Assembly: GCF_051014445.1 (NCBI RefSeq)
Contig: NC_135134.1
Coordinates: forward strand, 1,827,672-1,891,671
Direction: 5' to 3'
Source of the DNA: Colletes latitarsis
Lineage: Eukaryota; Arthropoda; Insecta; Hymenoptera; Colletidae
Length of the DNA stretch: 64,000 nucleotides
Shown here piece after piece: positions 1 to 12,898 of this stretch (position 1 is the first letter of the stretch; each line of letters opens with the position of its first letter). Under the pieces are notes generated by a model. That model was not told the DNA's origin. It saw only the letters and a program-made list of their open reading frames with translations, and did not search any database. The position numbers and the translations under genes are program-made.

Positions 1-869
1 AGATCCTGGCCTTTTTCTGGTCTGTATCACGCAGCAATGTGGTACCACTCTGAAACCGTCAATAAAAGCTGGTTCCGATTAGTATCTTAGAGGATAACGC
101 TGGTTATGGCTGGGTTAGTTCTGGTATTTGCAATCATCTGGCTCGTACCTTCGCATTTTTCGCCTACTTGTTGACAAGATCCTGGGCTTTTTCTGGTTCG
201 GATCACGTAGTAATGCGGTACCACACCGAAACTGCCAATTAAACCTGGTTGCGATTAATATTTTAGAGGACAACGCCGGTTATGTCTCGGTCAGGTCTGG
301 GATTTGCCCTGATCTGGCTCCTACTTTCGCATTTTTCGCATACTTGTTGGCCAGATCCTGGGCTTTTCCTGGTTTGGATCACGTAGTAATGCGGTACCAC
401 ACCGAAGCAGTCAATTAAACCTGGTTGCGATTAATATTTTACAGGATAACGCCGGTTATGTCTCGGTTAGGTCTGGGATTTGCCCTGATCTGGCTCCTAC
501 TTTCGCATTCTTCGCATACTTGTTGGCCATATCCTGGGCTTTTCCTGGTTTGGATCACGTAGTAATGCGGTACCACACCGAAACTGTCAATTAAACCTGG
601 TTGCGATTAATATTTTAGAGGATAGCGCCGCTTATGTCTCGGTTAGGTCTGGGATTTGCCCTCATCTGGCTCGCACTTTTGCATTTTTCGCATACTTGCT
701 GGCCTTTTTCTGGCTTGGACCACGTAGTAATGTGGTACCACACTGAAACAGTCAAACAAACCTGGTTCCGCTTAATATTTTAGAGGATAACGCCGGCTAT
801 GTCTGGGGTAGGTCTGGTATTTGCCCTCATCTGGCTCGTACTTTCGCATTTTTCGCATACGAGCTGGCC
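1..869 (+). repeat. 5-monomer (869 bp) higher-order unit, copy 1
   Basis: Bases 1 to about 440 recur at 870 to about 1309, a shift of 869, which is 5 x 176 minus 11. The missing 11 bases are the deletion in the monomer at 700-704. The left edge of this unit may lie outside the window. The unit contains a marker monomer at about 80-140 and the CATACGAGCTGGCC variant near 856. Confidence 0.9.
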
Positions 870-1309
870 AGATCCTGGCCTTTTTCTGGTCTGTATCACG
901 CAGCAATGTGGTACCACTCTGAAACCGTCAATAAAAGCTGGTTCCGATTAGTATCTTAGAGGATAACGCTGGTTATGGCTGGGTTAGTTCTGGTATTTGC
1001 AATCATCTGGCTCGTACCTTCGCATTTTTCGCCTACTTGTTGACAAGATCCTGGGCTTTTTCTGGTTCGGATCACGTAGTAATGCGGTACCACACCGAAA
1101 CTGCCAATTAAACCTGGTTGCGATTAATATTTTAGAGGACAACGCCGGTTATGTCTCGGTCAGGTCTGGGATTTGCCCTGATCTGGCTCCTACTTTCGCA
1201 TTTTTCGCATACTTGTTGGCCAGATCCTGGGCTTTTCCTGGTTTGGATCACGTAGTAATGCGGTACCACACCGAAGCAGTCAATTAAACCTGGTTGCGAT
1301 TAATATTTT
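870..1309 (+). repeat. 5-monomer unit, copy 2 (partial)
   Basis: This stretch matches 1-440 with no difference noticed. Homology stops just after the monomer boundary, where copy 1 reads TTTTACAGGATA and this copy reads TTTTAGAGGATA, followed by a different monomer (GGGTTTTGCCCGCATC). Confidence 0.88.
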
Positions 1310-3096
1310 AGAGGATAACGCCGGTTATGTCTCGGTTAGGTCTGGGTTTTGCCCGCATCTGGCTCGTACCTTCGCATTTTTCGCCTACTTGTTGGCAAGA
1401 TCCTGGGCTTTTTCTGGTTCGGATCACGTAGTAATGCGCTACCACACCGAAACAGTCAATTAAACCTGGTTGCGGTTAATATTTTAGAGGATGACGCCGG
1501 TTATGTCTCGGTTAGGTCTGGGATTTGCCCATATCTGGCTCGCACTTTCGCATTTTACGCCTATTTGTTGTCAAGATCCTGGGCTTTTTCTGGTTTGGAT
1601 CACGTAGTAATGCGGTACCACACCGTAACATTCAATTAAACCTGGTTGCGATTAATATTTTGGAGGGTAACGCCGGTTATGTCTCGGTTAGGTCTGGGAT
1701 TTGCCCTGATCTGGCTCCTACTTTCGCATTTTTCGCATACTTGTTGGCCATATCCTGGGCTTTTCCTGGTTCGGATCACGTAGTAATGCGGTACCACACC
1801 GTAACATCCAATTAAACCTGGTTGCGATTAATATTTTGGAGGATAACGCCGGTTATGTCTCGGTTAGGTCTGGGATTTGCCCCCATCTGGCTCGTACTTT
1901 CGCATTTTTCGCCTACTTGTTGTCAAGATCCTGGGCTTTTTCTGGTTTGGATCACGTAGTAATGCGGTACCACACCGTAACAGACAATTAAACCTGGTTG
2001 CGATTAATATTTTGGGGGATAACGCCGGTTATGTCTCGGTTAGGTCTGGGATTTGCCCTGATCTGGCTCCTACTTTCGCATTTTTCGCATACTTGTTGGC
2101 CATATCCTGGGCTTTTCCTGGTTTGGATCACGTAGTAATGCGGTACCACACCGAAACTGTCAATTAAACCTGGTTGCGATTAATATTTTAGAGGATAGCG
2201 CCGCTTATGTCTCGGTTAGGTCTGGGATTTGCCCTCATCTGGCTCGCACTTTTGCATTTTTCGCATACTTGTTGGCCTTTTTCTGGCTTGGACCACGTAG
2301 TAATGTGGTACCACACTGAAACAGTCAAATAAACCTGGTTCCGATTAATATTTTAGAGGATAACGCTGGCTATGTCTGGGATAGGTCTGGTATTTGCCCT
2401 CATCTGGCTCGCACTTTTGCATTTTTCGCATACTTGTTGGCCAGATCCTGGCCTTTTTCTGGCTTGGACCACGTAGTAATGTGGTACCACACTGAAACAG
2501 TCAATTAAACCTGGTTGCGATTAATATTTTGGAGGATAACGCCGGTTATGTCTCGGTTAGGTCTGGGATTTGCCCTCATCTGGCTCGTACTTTCGCATTT
2601 TTCGCCTACTTGTTGTCAAGATCCTGGGCTTTTTCTGGTTTGGATCACGTAGTAATGCGGTACCACACCGTAACAGACAATTAAACCTGGTTGCGATTAA
2701 TATTTTAGAGGATAACGCCGGTTATGTCTCGGTTAGGTCTGGGATTTGCACGCATCTGGCTCGTACCTTCGCATTTTTCGCCTACTTGTTGGCAAGATCC
2801 TGGGCTTTTTCTGGTTCGGATCACGTAGTAATGCGGTTCCACACTGAAACAGTCAATTAAACCTGGTTGCGATTAATATTTTAGAGGATAACGCCGGTTA
2901 TGTCTGGGATAGGTCTGGTATTCGCCCTCATCTGGCTCGTACGTTCGCATTTTTCGCATACCTGTTGGCCAGATCCAAGGCTTTTCCTGGTTTGGATCAC
3001 GTAGTAATGTGGCACCACACTGAAACAGTCAATAGAAGCTAGTTTGCGATTAATATTATAGAGGATAACGCCGGCTATGTCTGGGTTAGTTCTGGT
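1310..3096 (+). repeat. Satellite monomers, mosaic, with a repeated sub-block
   Basis: About ten monomers not in a clean tandem unit. The stretch from about 2043 to 2400 repeats 470-830 (shift 1573 = 9 x 176 minus 11), including the second 11-bp-deleted monomer at 2271-2280. A dimer-scale similarity of 352 bp links about 1680-1815 with 2030-2167 through the CCATATCCTGGGC variant. Nothing other than satellite was seen. Confidence 0.85.
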
Positions 3097-5432
3097 ATTT
3101 GCCCTCATCTGGCTCGCACTTTCGCATGTATCGCATACTTGATGGCTAGATCCTGGCCTTTTTCTGGTTTGGATCACGTAGTAATGCGGTACCACACCGT
3201 AACAGTCAATTAAACCTGGTTGCGATTAATATTTTAGAGGATAACGCCGGTTATATCTCGGTTAGGTCTGGGATTTGCCCTCATCTGGCTCGCACTTTCG
3301 CATTTTTCGCATACTTGTTGGCCAGATCCTGGTCTTTTTCTGGCTTGGACCACGTAGTAATGTGGTACCACACTGAAACAGTCAAATAAACCTGGTTCCG
3401 ATTATTATTTTAGAGGATAACGCCGGCTATGTCTGGGATAGGTCTGGTATTCGCCCTCATCTGGCTCGTACTTTCGCATTATTCGCATACTTCTTGGCCA
3501 GATCTTGGGCTTTTTCTGGTTTGGGTTCCGTCGTAATGCCGTACCACGCTAAAGCAGTCAATTAATCCTGGTTCCGATTAATATTTTAGAGGATAACGCC
3601 GGTTATGTCTCGGTTAGGTCTGGGATTTGCCCTAATCTGACTCCTACTTTCGCATTTTTCGCATACCTGTTGGCCAGATCCAAGGCTTTTCCTGGTTTGG
3701 ATCACGTAGTAATGTGGCACCACACTGAAACAGTCAATAGAAGCTAGTTTGCGATTAATATTATAGAGGATAACGCCGGTTATGTCTAGGTTAGGTCTGG
3801 GATTTGCCCTCATCTGGCTCGTACTTTCGCATTTTTCGCATACTTGTTGGCCAGATCCTGGGCTCTTTCTGGTTCGGATCTCGTAGTAATGCGGTACCAC
3901 ACCGAAACAGTCAATTAAACCTGGTTCCGATTAGTATCTTAGAGGATAACGCTGGTTATGGCTGGGTTAGTTCTGGTATTTGCCCTCATCTGGCTCGCAC
4001 TTTCGCATGTATCGCATACTTGATGGCTAGATCCTGGCCTTTTTCTGGTTTGGATCACGTAGTAATGCGGTACCACACCGTAACAGTCAATTAAACCTGG
4101 TTGCGATTAATATATTAGAGGATAACGCCGGTTATGTCTCGGTTAGATCTGGGATTTGCCCTCACCTGGCTCGTACCTTCGCATTTTTCGCCTACTTGTT
4201 GGCAAGATCCTGGGCTTCTTCTGGTTCGGATCACGTAGTAATGCGCTACCACACCGAAACAGTCAATTTAACCTGGTTGCGATTAATATTTTAGAGGATA
4301 ACGCCGGTTATGTCTCGGTTAGGTCCGGGATTTGCCATGATCTGGCTCCTACTTTCGCATCTATCGCATACTTGATGGCTAGATCCTGGCCTTTTTCTGG
4401 TTTGGATCACGTAGTAATGCGGTACCACACCGAAGCAGTCAATGAAACCTGGTTGCGATGAATATTTTGGAGGATAACGCTGGTTATGTTTGGGTTAGGT
4501 CTGGTATTTGCAATCACCTGGCTCCTACTTCCGCATTTTTCGCATACTTGTTGGCCAGATCCTGGGCTCTTTCTGGTTCGGATCTCGTAGTAATGCGGTA
4601 CCACACCGAAACAGTCAATTAAACCTGGTTGCGATTAATAGTTTAGAGGATAGCGCCGGTTATGTCTCGGTTAGGTGTGGGATTTGCCCTCATCTGGCTC
4701 GCACTTTCGCATTTTACGCCTACTTGTTGTCAAGATCCTGGGCTTTGTCTGGGTTGGATCACGTAGTAATGCAGTACCACACCGTAAAAGTCAATTAAAC
4801 CTGGTTGCGATTAATATTTTGGAGGATAACGCCGGTTATGTCTCGGTTAGGTCTGGGATTTGCCCTCATCTGGCTCGTACCTTTGCATTTTTCGCCTACT
4901 TGTTGGCAAGATCCTGGGCTTTTTCTGGTTCGGATCACGTAGTAATGCGGTACCACACTGAAACAGTCAAATAAACCTGGTTCCGATTAATATTTTAGAG
5001 GATAACGCCGGTTATGTCTGGGATAGGTCTGGTATTCGCCCTCATCTGGCTCGTACTTTCGCATTATTCGCATACTTCTTGGCCAGATCCTGGGCTTTTT
5101 CTGGTTTGGATTCCGTCGTAATGCCGTACCACGCTAAAGCTGTCAATTAATCCTGGTTCCGATTAATATTTTAGAGGATAACGCCGGTTATGTCTCGGTT
5201 AGGTCTGGGTTTTGCCCTGATCTGGCTCCTACTTTCGCATTTTTCGCATACTTGTTGGCCAGATCCTGGGCTTTTCCTGGTTTGGATCACGTAGTAATGT
5301 GGCACCACACTGGAACAGTCAATAGAAGCTGGTTGCGATTAATATTTTAGAGGATAACGCCTGTTATGTCTGGGTTAGGTCTGGGATTTGTCCTCATCTG
5401 GCTCGCACTTTCGCATTTTTCGCATACTTGTT

Positions 5433-5447
5433 GGCCAGATCCTGGCC
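5433..5447. other. Inverted repeat in a family (iii) monomer (example)
   Basis: GGCCAG and CTGGCC flank ATC and are perfect reverse complements, so six base pairs with a three-base loop could form. The same 15 bases recur in all monomers with GTTGGCCAGATCCTGGCC. In other families the arm is imperfect (GGCTAG or GGCAAG on the left, CTGGGC on the right). Whether it forms or binds protein in cells is unknown. Confidence 0.7.
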
Positions 5448-5473
5448 TTTTTCTGGCTAGGACCACGTAGTAA

Positions 5474-5485
5474 TGTGGTACCACA
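5474..5485. other. 12-bp palindrome with GGTACC core (example)
   Basis: TGTGGTACCACA is its own reverse complement. It recurs wherever a monomer has AATGTGGTACCACAC. Most other monomers have GCGGTACCAC and keep a shorter palindrome around GGTACC, which is the KpnI recognition sequence. It lies 26 bases after the GGCCAG inverted repeat in this monomer. Confidence 0.75.
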
Positions 5486-6089
5486 CTGAAACAGTCAAAT
5501 AAACCTGGTTCCGATTAATATTTTAGAGGATAACGCCGGCTATGTCTGGGATAGGTCTGGTATTCGCCCTCATCTGGCTCGTACTTTCGCATTTTTCGCA
5601 TACTTGTTGGCCAGATCCTGGCCTTTTTCTGGCTTGGACCACGTAGTAATGCGGTTCCACACTGAAACAGTCAATTAAACCTGGTTGCGATTAATATTTT
5701 AGAGGATAACGCCGGTTATGTCTGGGATAGGTCTGGTATTCGCCCTCATCTGGCTCGTACGTTCGCATTTTTCGCATACTTGTTGGCCAGATCCTGGCCT
5801 TTTTCTGGCTTGGACCACGTAGTAATGTGGTACCACACTGAAACAGTCAAATAAACCTGGTTCCGATTAATATTTTAGAGGATAACGCCGGCTATGTCTG
5901 GGATAGGTCTGGTATTCGCCCTCATCTGGCTCGTACTTTCGCATTTTTCGCATACTTGTTGGCCAGATCCTGGCCTTTTTCTGGTTTGGATCACGTAGTA
6001 ATGCGGTACCACACCGAAACAGTCAATTAAACCTGGTTGCGATTAATATTTTAGAGGATAACGCCGGTTATATCTCGGTTAGGTCTGGG

Positions 6090-9082
6090 ATTTGCCCTCA
6101 TCTGGCTCGCACTTTCGCATGTATCGCATACTTGATGGCTAGATCCTGGCCTTTTTCTGGTTTGGATCACGTAGTAATGCGGTACCACACCGTAACAGTC
6201 AATTAAACCTGGTTGCGATTAATATTTTAGAGGATAACGCCGGTTATATCTCGGTTAGGTCTGGGATTTGCCCTCATCTGGCTCGCACTTTCGCATTTTT
6301 CGCATACTTGTTGGCCAGATCCTGGTCTTTTTCTGGCTTGGACCACGTAGTAATGTGGTACCACACTGAAACAGTCAAATAAACCTGGTTCCGATTATTA
6401 TTTTAGAGGATAACGCCGGCTATGTCTGGGATAGGTCTGGTATTCGCCCTCATCTGGCTCGTACTTTCGCATTATTCGCATACTTCTTGGCCAGATCTTG
6501 GGCTTTTTCTGGTTTGGGTTCCGTCGTAATGCCGTACCACGCTAAAGCAGTCAATTAATCCTGGTTCCGATTAATATTTTAGAGGATAACGCCGGTTATG
6601 TCTCGGTTAGGTCTGGGATTTGCCCTAATCTGACTCCTACTTTCGCATTTTTCGCATACCTGTTGGCCAGATCCAAGGCTTTTCCTGGTTTGGATCACGT
6701 AGTAATGTGGCACCACACTGAAACAGTCAATAGAAGCTAGTTTGCGATTAATATTATAGAGGATAACGCCGGTTATGTCTAGGTTAGGTCTGGGATTTGC
6801 CCTCATCTGGCTCGTACTTTCGCATTTTTCGCATACTTGTTGGCCAGATCCTGGGCTCTTTCTGGTTCGGATCTCGTAGTAATGCGGTACCACACCGAAA
6901 CAGTCAATTAAACCTGGTTCCGATTAGTATCTTAGAGGATAACGCTGGTTATGGCTGGGTTAGTTCTGGTATTTGCCCTCATCTGGCTCGCACTTTCGCA
7001 TGTATCGCATACTTGATGGCTAGATCCTGGCCTTTTTCTGGTTTGGATCACGTAGTAATGCGGTACCACACCGTAACAGTCAATTAAACCTGGTTGCGAT
7101 TAATATATTAGAGGATAACGCCGGTTATGTCTCGGTTAGATCTGGGATTTGCCCTCACCTGGCTCGTACCTTCGCATTTTTCGCCTACTTGTTGGCAAGA
7201 TCCTGGGCTTCTTCTGGTTCGGATCACGTAGTAATGCGCTACCACACCGAAACAGTCAATTTAACCTGGTTGCGATTAATATTTTAGAGGATAACGCCGG
7301 TTATGTCTCGGTTAGGTCCGGGATTTGCCATGATCTGGCTCCTACTTTCGCATCTATCGCATACTTGATGGCTAGATCCTGGCCTTTTTCTGGTTTGGAT
7401 CACGTAGTAATGCGGTACCACACCGAAGCAGTCAATGAAACCTGGTTGCGATGAATATTTTGGAGGATAACGCTGGTTATGTTTGGGTTAGGTCTGGTAT
7501 TTGCAATCACCTGGCTCCTACTTCCGCATTTTTCGCATACTTGTTGGCCAGATCCTGGGCTCTTTCTGGTTCGGATCTCGTAGTAATGCGGTACCACACC
7601 GAAACAGTCAATTAAACCTGGTTGCGATTAATAGTTTAGAGGATAGCGCCGGTTATGTCTCGGTTAGGTGTGGGATTTGCCCTCATCTGGCTCGCACTTT
7701 CGCATTTTACGCCTACTTGTTGTCAAGATCCTGGGCTTTGTCTGGGTTGGATCACGTAGTAATGCAGTACCACACCGTAAAAGTCAATTAAACCTGGTTG
7801 CGATTAATATTTTGGAGGATAACGCCGGTTATGTCTCGGTTAGGTCTGGGATTTGCCCTCATCTGGCTCGTACCTTTGCATTTTTCGCCTACTTGTTGGC
7901 AAGATCCTGGGCTTTTTCTGGTTCGGATCACGTAGTAATGCGGTACCACACTGAAACAGTCAAATAAACCTGGTTCCGATTAATATTTTAGAGGATAACG
8001 CCGGTTATGTCTGGGATAGGTCTGGTATTCGCCCTCATCTGGCTCGTACTTTCGCATTATTCGCATACTTCTTGGCCAGATCCTGGGCTTTTTCTGGTTT
8101 GGATTCCGTCGTAATGCCGTACCACGCTAAAGCTGTCAATTAATCCTGGTTCCGATTAATATTTTAGAGGATAACGCCGGTTATGTCTCGGTTAGGTCTG
8201 GGTTTTGCCCTGATCTGGCTCCTACTTTCGCATTTTTCGCATACTTGTTGGCCAGATCCTGGGCTTTTCCTGGTTTGGATCACGTAGTAATGTGGCACCA
8301 CACTGGAACAGTCAATAGAAGCTGGTTGCGATTAATATTTTAGAGGATAACGCCTGTTATGTCTGGGTTAGGTCTGGGATTTGTCCTCATCTGGCTCGCA
8401 CTTTCGCATTTTTCGCATACTTGTTGGCCAGATCCTGGCCTTTTTCTGGCTAGGACCACGTAGTAATGTGGTACCACACTGAAACAGTCAAATAAACCTG
8501 GTTCCGATTAATATTTTAGAGGATAACGCCGGCTATGTCTGGGATAGGTCTGGTATTCGCCCTCATCTGGCTCGTACTTTCGCATTTTTCGCATACTTGT
8601 TGGCCAGATCCTGGCCTTTTTCTGGCTTGGACCACGTAGTAATGCGGTTCCACACTGAAACAGTCAATTAAACCTGGTTGCGATTAATATTTTAGAGGAT
8701 AACGCCGGTTATGTCTGGGATAGGTCTGGTATTCGCCCTCATCTGGCTCGTACGTTCGCATTTTTCGCATACTTGTTGGCCAGATCCTGGCCTTTTTCTG
8801 GCTTGGACCACGTAGTAATGTGGTACCACACTGAAACAGTCAAATAAACCTGGTTCCGATTAATATTTTAGAGGATAACGCCGGCTATGTCTGGGATAGG
8901 TCTGGTATTCGCCCTCATCTGGCTCGTACTTTCGCATTTTTCGCATACTTGTTGGCCAGATCCTGGCCTTTTTCTGGTTTGGATCACGTAGTAATGCGGT
9001 ACCACACCGAAACAGTCAATTAAACCTGGTTGCGATTAATATTTTAGAGGATAACGCCGGTTATATCTCGGTTAGGTCTGGG
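6090..9082 (+). repeat. 17-monomer higher-order unit, copy 2
   Basis: This is the tandem partner of 3097-6089. All distinctive variants checked recur at +2993, and all conceptual translations across 3586-4974 and 6579-7967 are the same. I noticed no base difference in spot checks, but did not compare every base. Such identity implies a recent duplication or ongoing homogenisation. Confidence 0.93.
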
Positions 9083-9640
9083 ATTTGCCCTCATCTGGCT
9101 CGCACTTTCGCATTTTTCGCATACTTGTTGGCCAGATCCTGGTCTTTTTCTGGCTTGGACCACGTAGTAATGTGGTACCACACTGAAACAGTCAAATAAA
9201 CCTGGTTCCGATTATTATTTTAGAGGATAACGCCGGCTATGTCTGGGATAGGTCTGGTATTCGCCCTCATCTGGCTCGTACTTTCGCATTATTCGCATAC
9301 TTCTTGGCCAGATCCTGGGCTTTTTCTGGTTTGGGGTCCGTCGTAATGCCGTACCACGCTAAAGCAGTCAATTAATCCTGGTTCCGATTAATATTTTAGA
9401 GGATAACGCCGGTTATGTCTCGGTTAGGTCTGGGATTTGCCCTAATCTGACTCCTACTTTCGCATTTTTCGCATACCTGTTGGCCAGATCCAAGGCTTTT
9501 CCTGGTTTGGATCACGTAGTAATGTGGCACCACACTGAAACAGTCAATAGAAGCTGGTTTGCGATTAATATTATAGAGGATAACGCCGGTTATGTCTAGG
9601 TTAGGTCTGGGATTTGCCCTCATCTGGCTCGTACTTTCGC
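9083..9640 (+). repeat. 17-monomer unit, truncated and diverged third copy
   Basis: From about 9061 the sequence matches 6244 onward at a shift of 2817 (16 x 176 plus 1), so one monomer has been lost relative to the copy 1 to copy 2 spacing. It carries its own changes: GATCCTGGGC for GATCTTGGGC, TTGGGGTCCG for TTGGGTTCCG, and AGCTGGTTTGCG for AGCTAGTTTGCG. Similarity to the 17-monomer unit fades near 9640, at TTTTTCCCATACTTGTTGCC. Confidence 0.85.
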
Positions 9641-9739
9641 ATTTTTCCCATACTTGTTGCCGAGGTCCTGGCATTTTTCTGGCTTGGACCACGTAGTAAT
9701 GTGGCACCACACTGAAACAGTCAATAGAAGCTGGTTGCG

Positions 9740-10600
9740 ATTAATATTTTGGAGGATAACGCTGGTTATGGCTGGGTTAGTTCTGGTATATGCAATCATC
9801 TGGCTCGTACCTTCGCATTTTTCACCAACTTGTTGTCAAGATCCTGGGCTTTTTCTGGTTCGGATCACGTAGTAATGGGGTACCACACCGAAACAGTCAA
9901 TTAAACCTGGTTGCGATTAATATTTTAGAGGATAACGCCGGTTATGTCTCGGTTAGGTCTGGGATTTGCCCTCATCTGGCTCGCACTTTCGCATTTTACG
10001 CCTACTTGTTGTCAAGATCCTGGGCTTTTTCTGGTTTGGATCACGTAGTAATGCGGTACCACACCGTAACAGTCAATTAAACCTGGTTGCGATTAATATT
10101 TTGGAGGATAACGCCGATTATGTCTCGGTTAGGTCTGGGATTTGCCCTCATCTGGCTCGTACCATTGCATTTTTCGCCTACTTGTTGGCAAGATCCTGGG
10201 CTTTTTCTGGTTCGGATCACGTAGTAATGCGGTACCACACCGAAACAGTCAATTAAACCTGGTTGCGATTAATATTTTACAGGATAACGCCGGTTATGTC
10301 TCGGTTAGGTCTGGGATTTGCCCTCATCTGGCTCGTACTTTCGCATTTTTCGCATACTTGTTGGCCAGATCCTGGCCTTTTTCTGGCTTCGACCACGTAG
10401 TAATTAGGTACCACACTGAAACATTCAACTAAACCTGGTTCCGATTAATATTTTAGAGTATAACGCCGGTTATGTCTGGGTTAGTTCTGGTATTTACCCT
10501 CATCTGGCACGCACTTTCGCATCTATCGCATACTTGATGGCTAGATCCTGGCCCTTTTCTGGTTTGGATCGCGTAGTAATGTGGCACCACACTGAAACAG
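9740..10600 (+). repeat. Related block, copy 1 (partner at 12899-13759)
   Basis: This block aligns with 12899-13759 at a shift of 3159, which is 18 x 176 minus 9. The 9-bp shortfall is the deletion at about 11745-11755 between the two copies. Shared rare variants include TATATGCAATC, TCGCCAACTTG or TCACCAACTTG, and CGTACCATTGCATT. Single-base differences are frequent, so this pair is older than the 17-monomer pair. End points are approximate. Confidence 0.8.
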
Positions 10601-12898
10601 TCAACAGAAGCTGGTTGCGATTAATATTTTAGAGGATAACTCCGGTTATGTCTGGGTTAGGTCTGGGATTTGCCCTCACCTGGCTCGTACTTTCGCATTT
10701 TTCGCATACTTGTTGCTCATATCCTGGCCTTTTTCTGGCTTGGACCACGTAGTAATGTGGTACCACACTGAAACCGTCAATGAAAGCTGGTTCCGATTAG
10801 TATCTTAGAGGATAACGCTGGTTATGGCTGGGTTAGTTCTGGTATTTGCAATTGTCTGGCTCGTACCTACGCATTTTTCGCCTACTTGTTGTCAAGATCC
10901 TGGCCTTTTTCTGGTTTGAATCACGTAGTAATGCGGTACCACACCGAAACAGTCAATTAAACCTGGTTGCGATTAATATTTTAGAGTATAACGCCAGTTA
11001 TGTCTCGGTTAGGTCTGGGATTTGCCCTCATCTGGCTCGCACTTTCGCATTTCTCGCATACTTGTTGGCCAGATCCTGGCCTTTTTCTGGTCTGTATCTC
11101 GAAGTAATGTGGTACCACACTGAAACCGTCAATAAATGCTGGTTCCGATTAGTATCTTAGAGGATAACGCTGGTTATGGCTGGGTTAGTTCTGGTATTTG
11201 CAATCATCTGGCTCGTACCTTCGCATTTTTCGCCTACTTGTTGTCAAGATCCTGGGCTTTTTCTGATTTGGATCACTTAGTAATGCGGTACCGCACTGTA
11301 ACAGTCAATTAAACCTGGTTGCGATTACTATTTTAGAGGATAACGCCGGTTATGTCTCGATTAGGTCTGGGATTTGCCCTCATCTGGCTCGTACTTTCGC
11401 ATTTTTCGCATACTTGTTGGCCAGATCCTGGCCTTTTTCTGGCTTGGACCACGTAGTAATTAGGTACCACACTGAAACATTCAACTAAACCTGGTTCCGA
11501 TTAATATTTTAGAGGATAACGCCGGTTATGTCTGGGTTAGTTCTGGTATTAGCCCTCATCTGGCTCGCACTTTCGCATCTATCGCATACTTGATGGCTAT
11601 ATTCTGGCCTTTTTCTGGTTTGAATCACGTAGTAATGCGGTACCACACCGAAACAGTCAATTAAACCTGGTTGCGATTAGTATTTTAGGGGATAACGCCG
11701 GTTATGTCTCGGTTAGGTCTGGGATTTGCCCTGATCTGGCTCCTACTTTCGCATACTTGTTGGCCAGATCCTGGGCTTTTTCTGGTTCGGATCACGTAGT
11801 AATGCGGTACCACACCGAAACAGTCAATTAAACCTGGTTGCGATTAATATTTTAGAGGATAATGCCGGTTATGTCTCGGTTAGGTCTGGGATTTGCCCTC
11901 ATCTGGCTCGCACCTTTGCATTTTTCGCCTACTTGTTGGCAAGATCCTGGGCTTTTTCTGGTTCGGATCACGTAGTAATGCGGTACCACACCGAAACAGT
12001 CAATTAAGCCTGGTTCCGATTAATATTTTAGAGGATAACGCCGGTTATGTCTGGGTTAGTTCTGGTATTTGCCCTCATCTGGCTCGCACTTTCGCATCTA
12101 TCGCATACTTGATGGCTAGATCCTGGCATTTTTCTGGTTTGGATCACGTAGTAATGCGGTACCACACCGAAACAGTCAATTAAACCTGGTTGCGATTAAT
12201 ATTTTAGAGGATAACGCCGGTTATGTCTGGGTTAGGTCTGGGATTTGCCCTCATCTGGCTCGTACTTTCGCATCTATCGCATACTTGATGGCTAGATCCT
12301 GGCATTTTTCTGGTCTGGATCACGTAGTAATGCGGTACCACACCGAAACAGTCAATTAAACCTGGTTGCGATTAATATTTTAGAGGATAACGCCGGTTAT
12401 GTCTCGGTTAGGTCTGGGATTTGCCCTCATCTGGCTCGCACTTTCGCATTTTTCGCATACTTGTTGGCCAGATCCTGGCCTTTTTCTGGACTGTATCTCG
12501 TAGTAATGTGGTACCACACTGAAACCGTCAATTAAAGCTGGTTCCGATTAGTATCTTAGAGGATAACGCTGGTTATGGCTGGGTTAGTTCTGGTATTTGC
12601 AATCATCTGGCTCGTACCATCGCATTTTTCGCCTACTTGTTGTCAAGATCCTGGGCTTTTTCTGATTTGGATCACTTAGTAATGCGGTACCGCACTGTAA
12701 CAGTCAATTAAACCTGGTTGCGATTACTATTTTAGAGGATAACGCCGGTTATGTCTGGGTTAGTTCTGGTATTTGCCCTCATCTGGCTCGCACTTTCGCA
12801 TTTTTCGCATACTTGTTGGCCAGATCCTGGCCGTTTTCTGGCTTGGACCACGTAGTGATGTGGTACCACACTGAGACAGTCAAATAAACCTGGTTCCG
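10601..12898 (+). repeat. Mosaic satellite between the paired blocks
   Basis: About thirteen monomers. Bases from about 11150 to 11345 and from about 12549 to 12744 are related at a shift of 1399 (8 x 176 minus 9), shown by the shared rare string CTGATTTGGATCACTTAG and GTACCGCACTG. The 9-bp deletion lies between them. No non-satellite sequence was seen. Confidence 0.82.
11745..11755 (+). repeat. Monomer with a 9-bp deletion
   Basis: The sequence reads CTACTTTCGCATACTTGTTG, lacking one of the two TCGCAT copies and the T run between them. The lost length equals the 9-bp spacing of the TCGCAT direct repeat present in most monomers, so slippage or recombination between those repeats is the simple explanation. 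Confidence 0.85.

Larger units (their letters stand above)
3097..6089 (+). repeat. 17-monomer (2993 bp) higher-order unit, copy 1
   Basis: This stretch is followed directly by a second copy shifted by 2993 bases, which is 17 x 176 plus 1. The extra base is in AAGCTAGTTTGCG near 3745, where most relatives read AAGCTGGTTGCG. The left boundary is placed after the last mismatch with copy 2, at 3096. Distinctive variants include TTGGGTTCCGTCG near 3523, GCGATGAATATTTTGG near 4455, and GGCTAGGACCACG near 5456. Confidence 0.93.
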
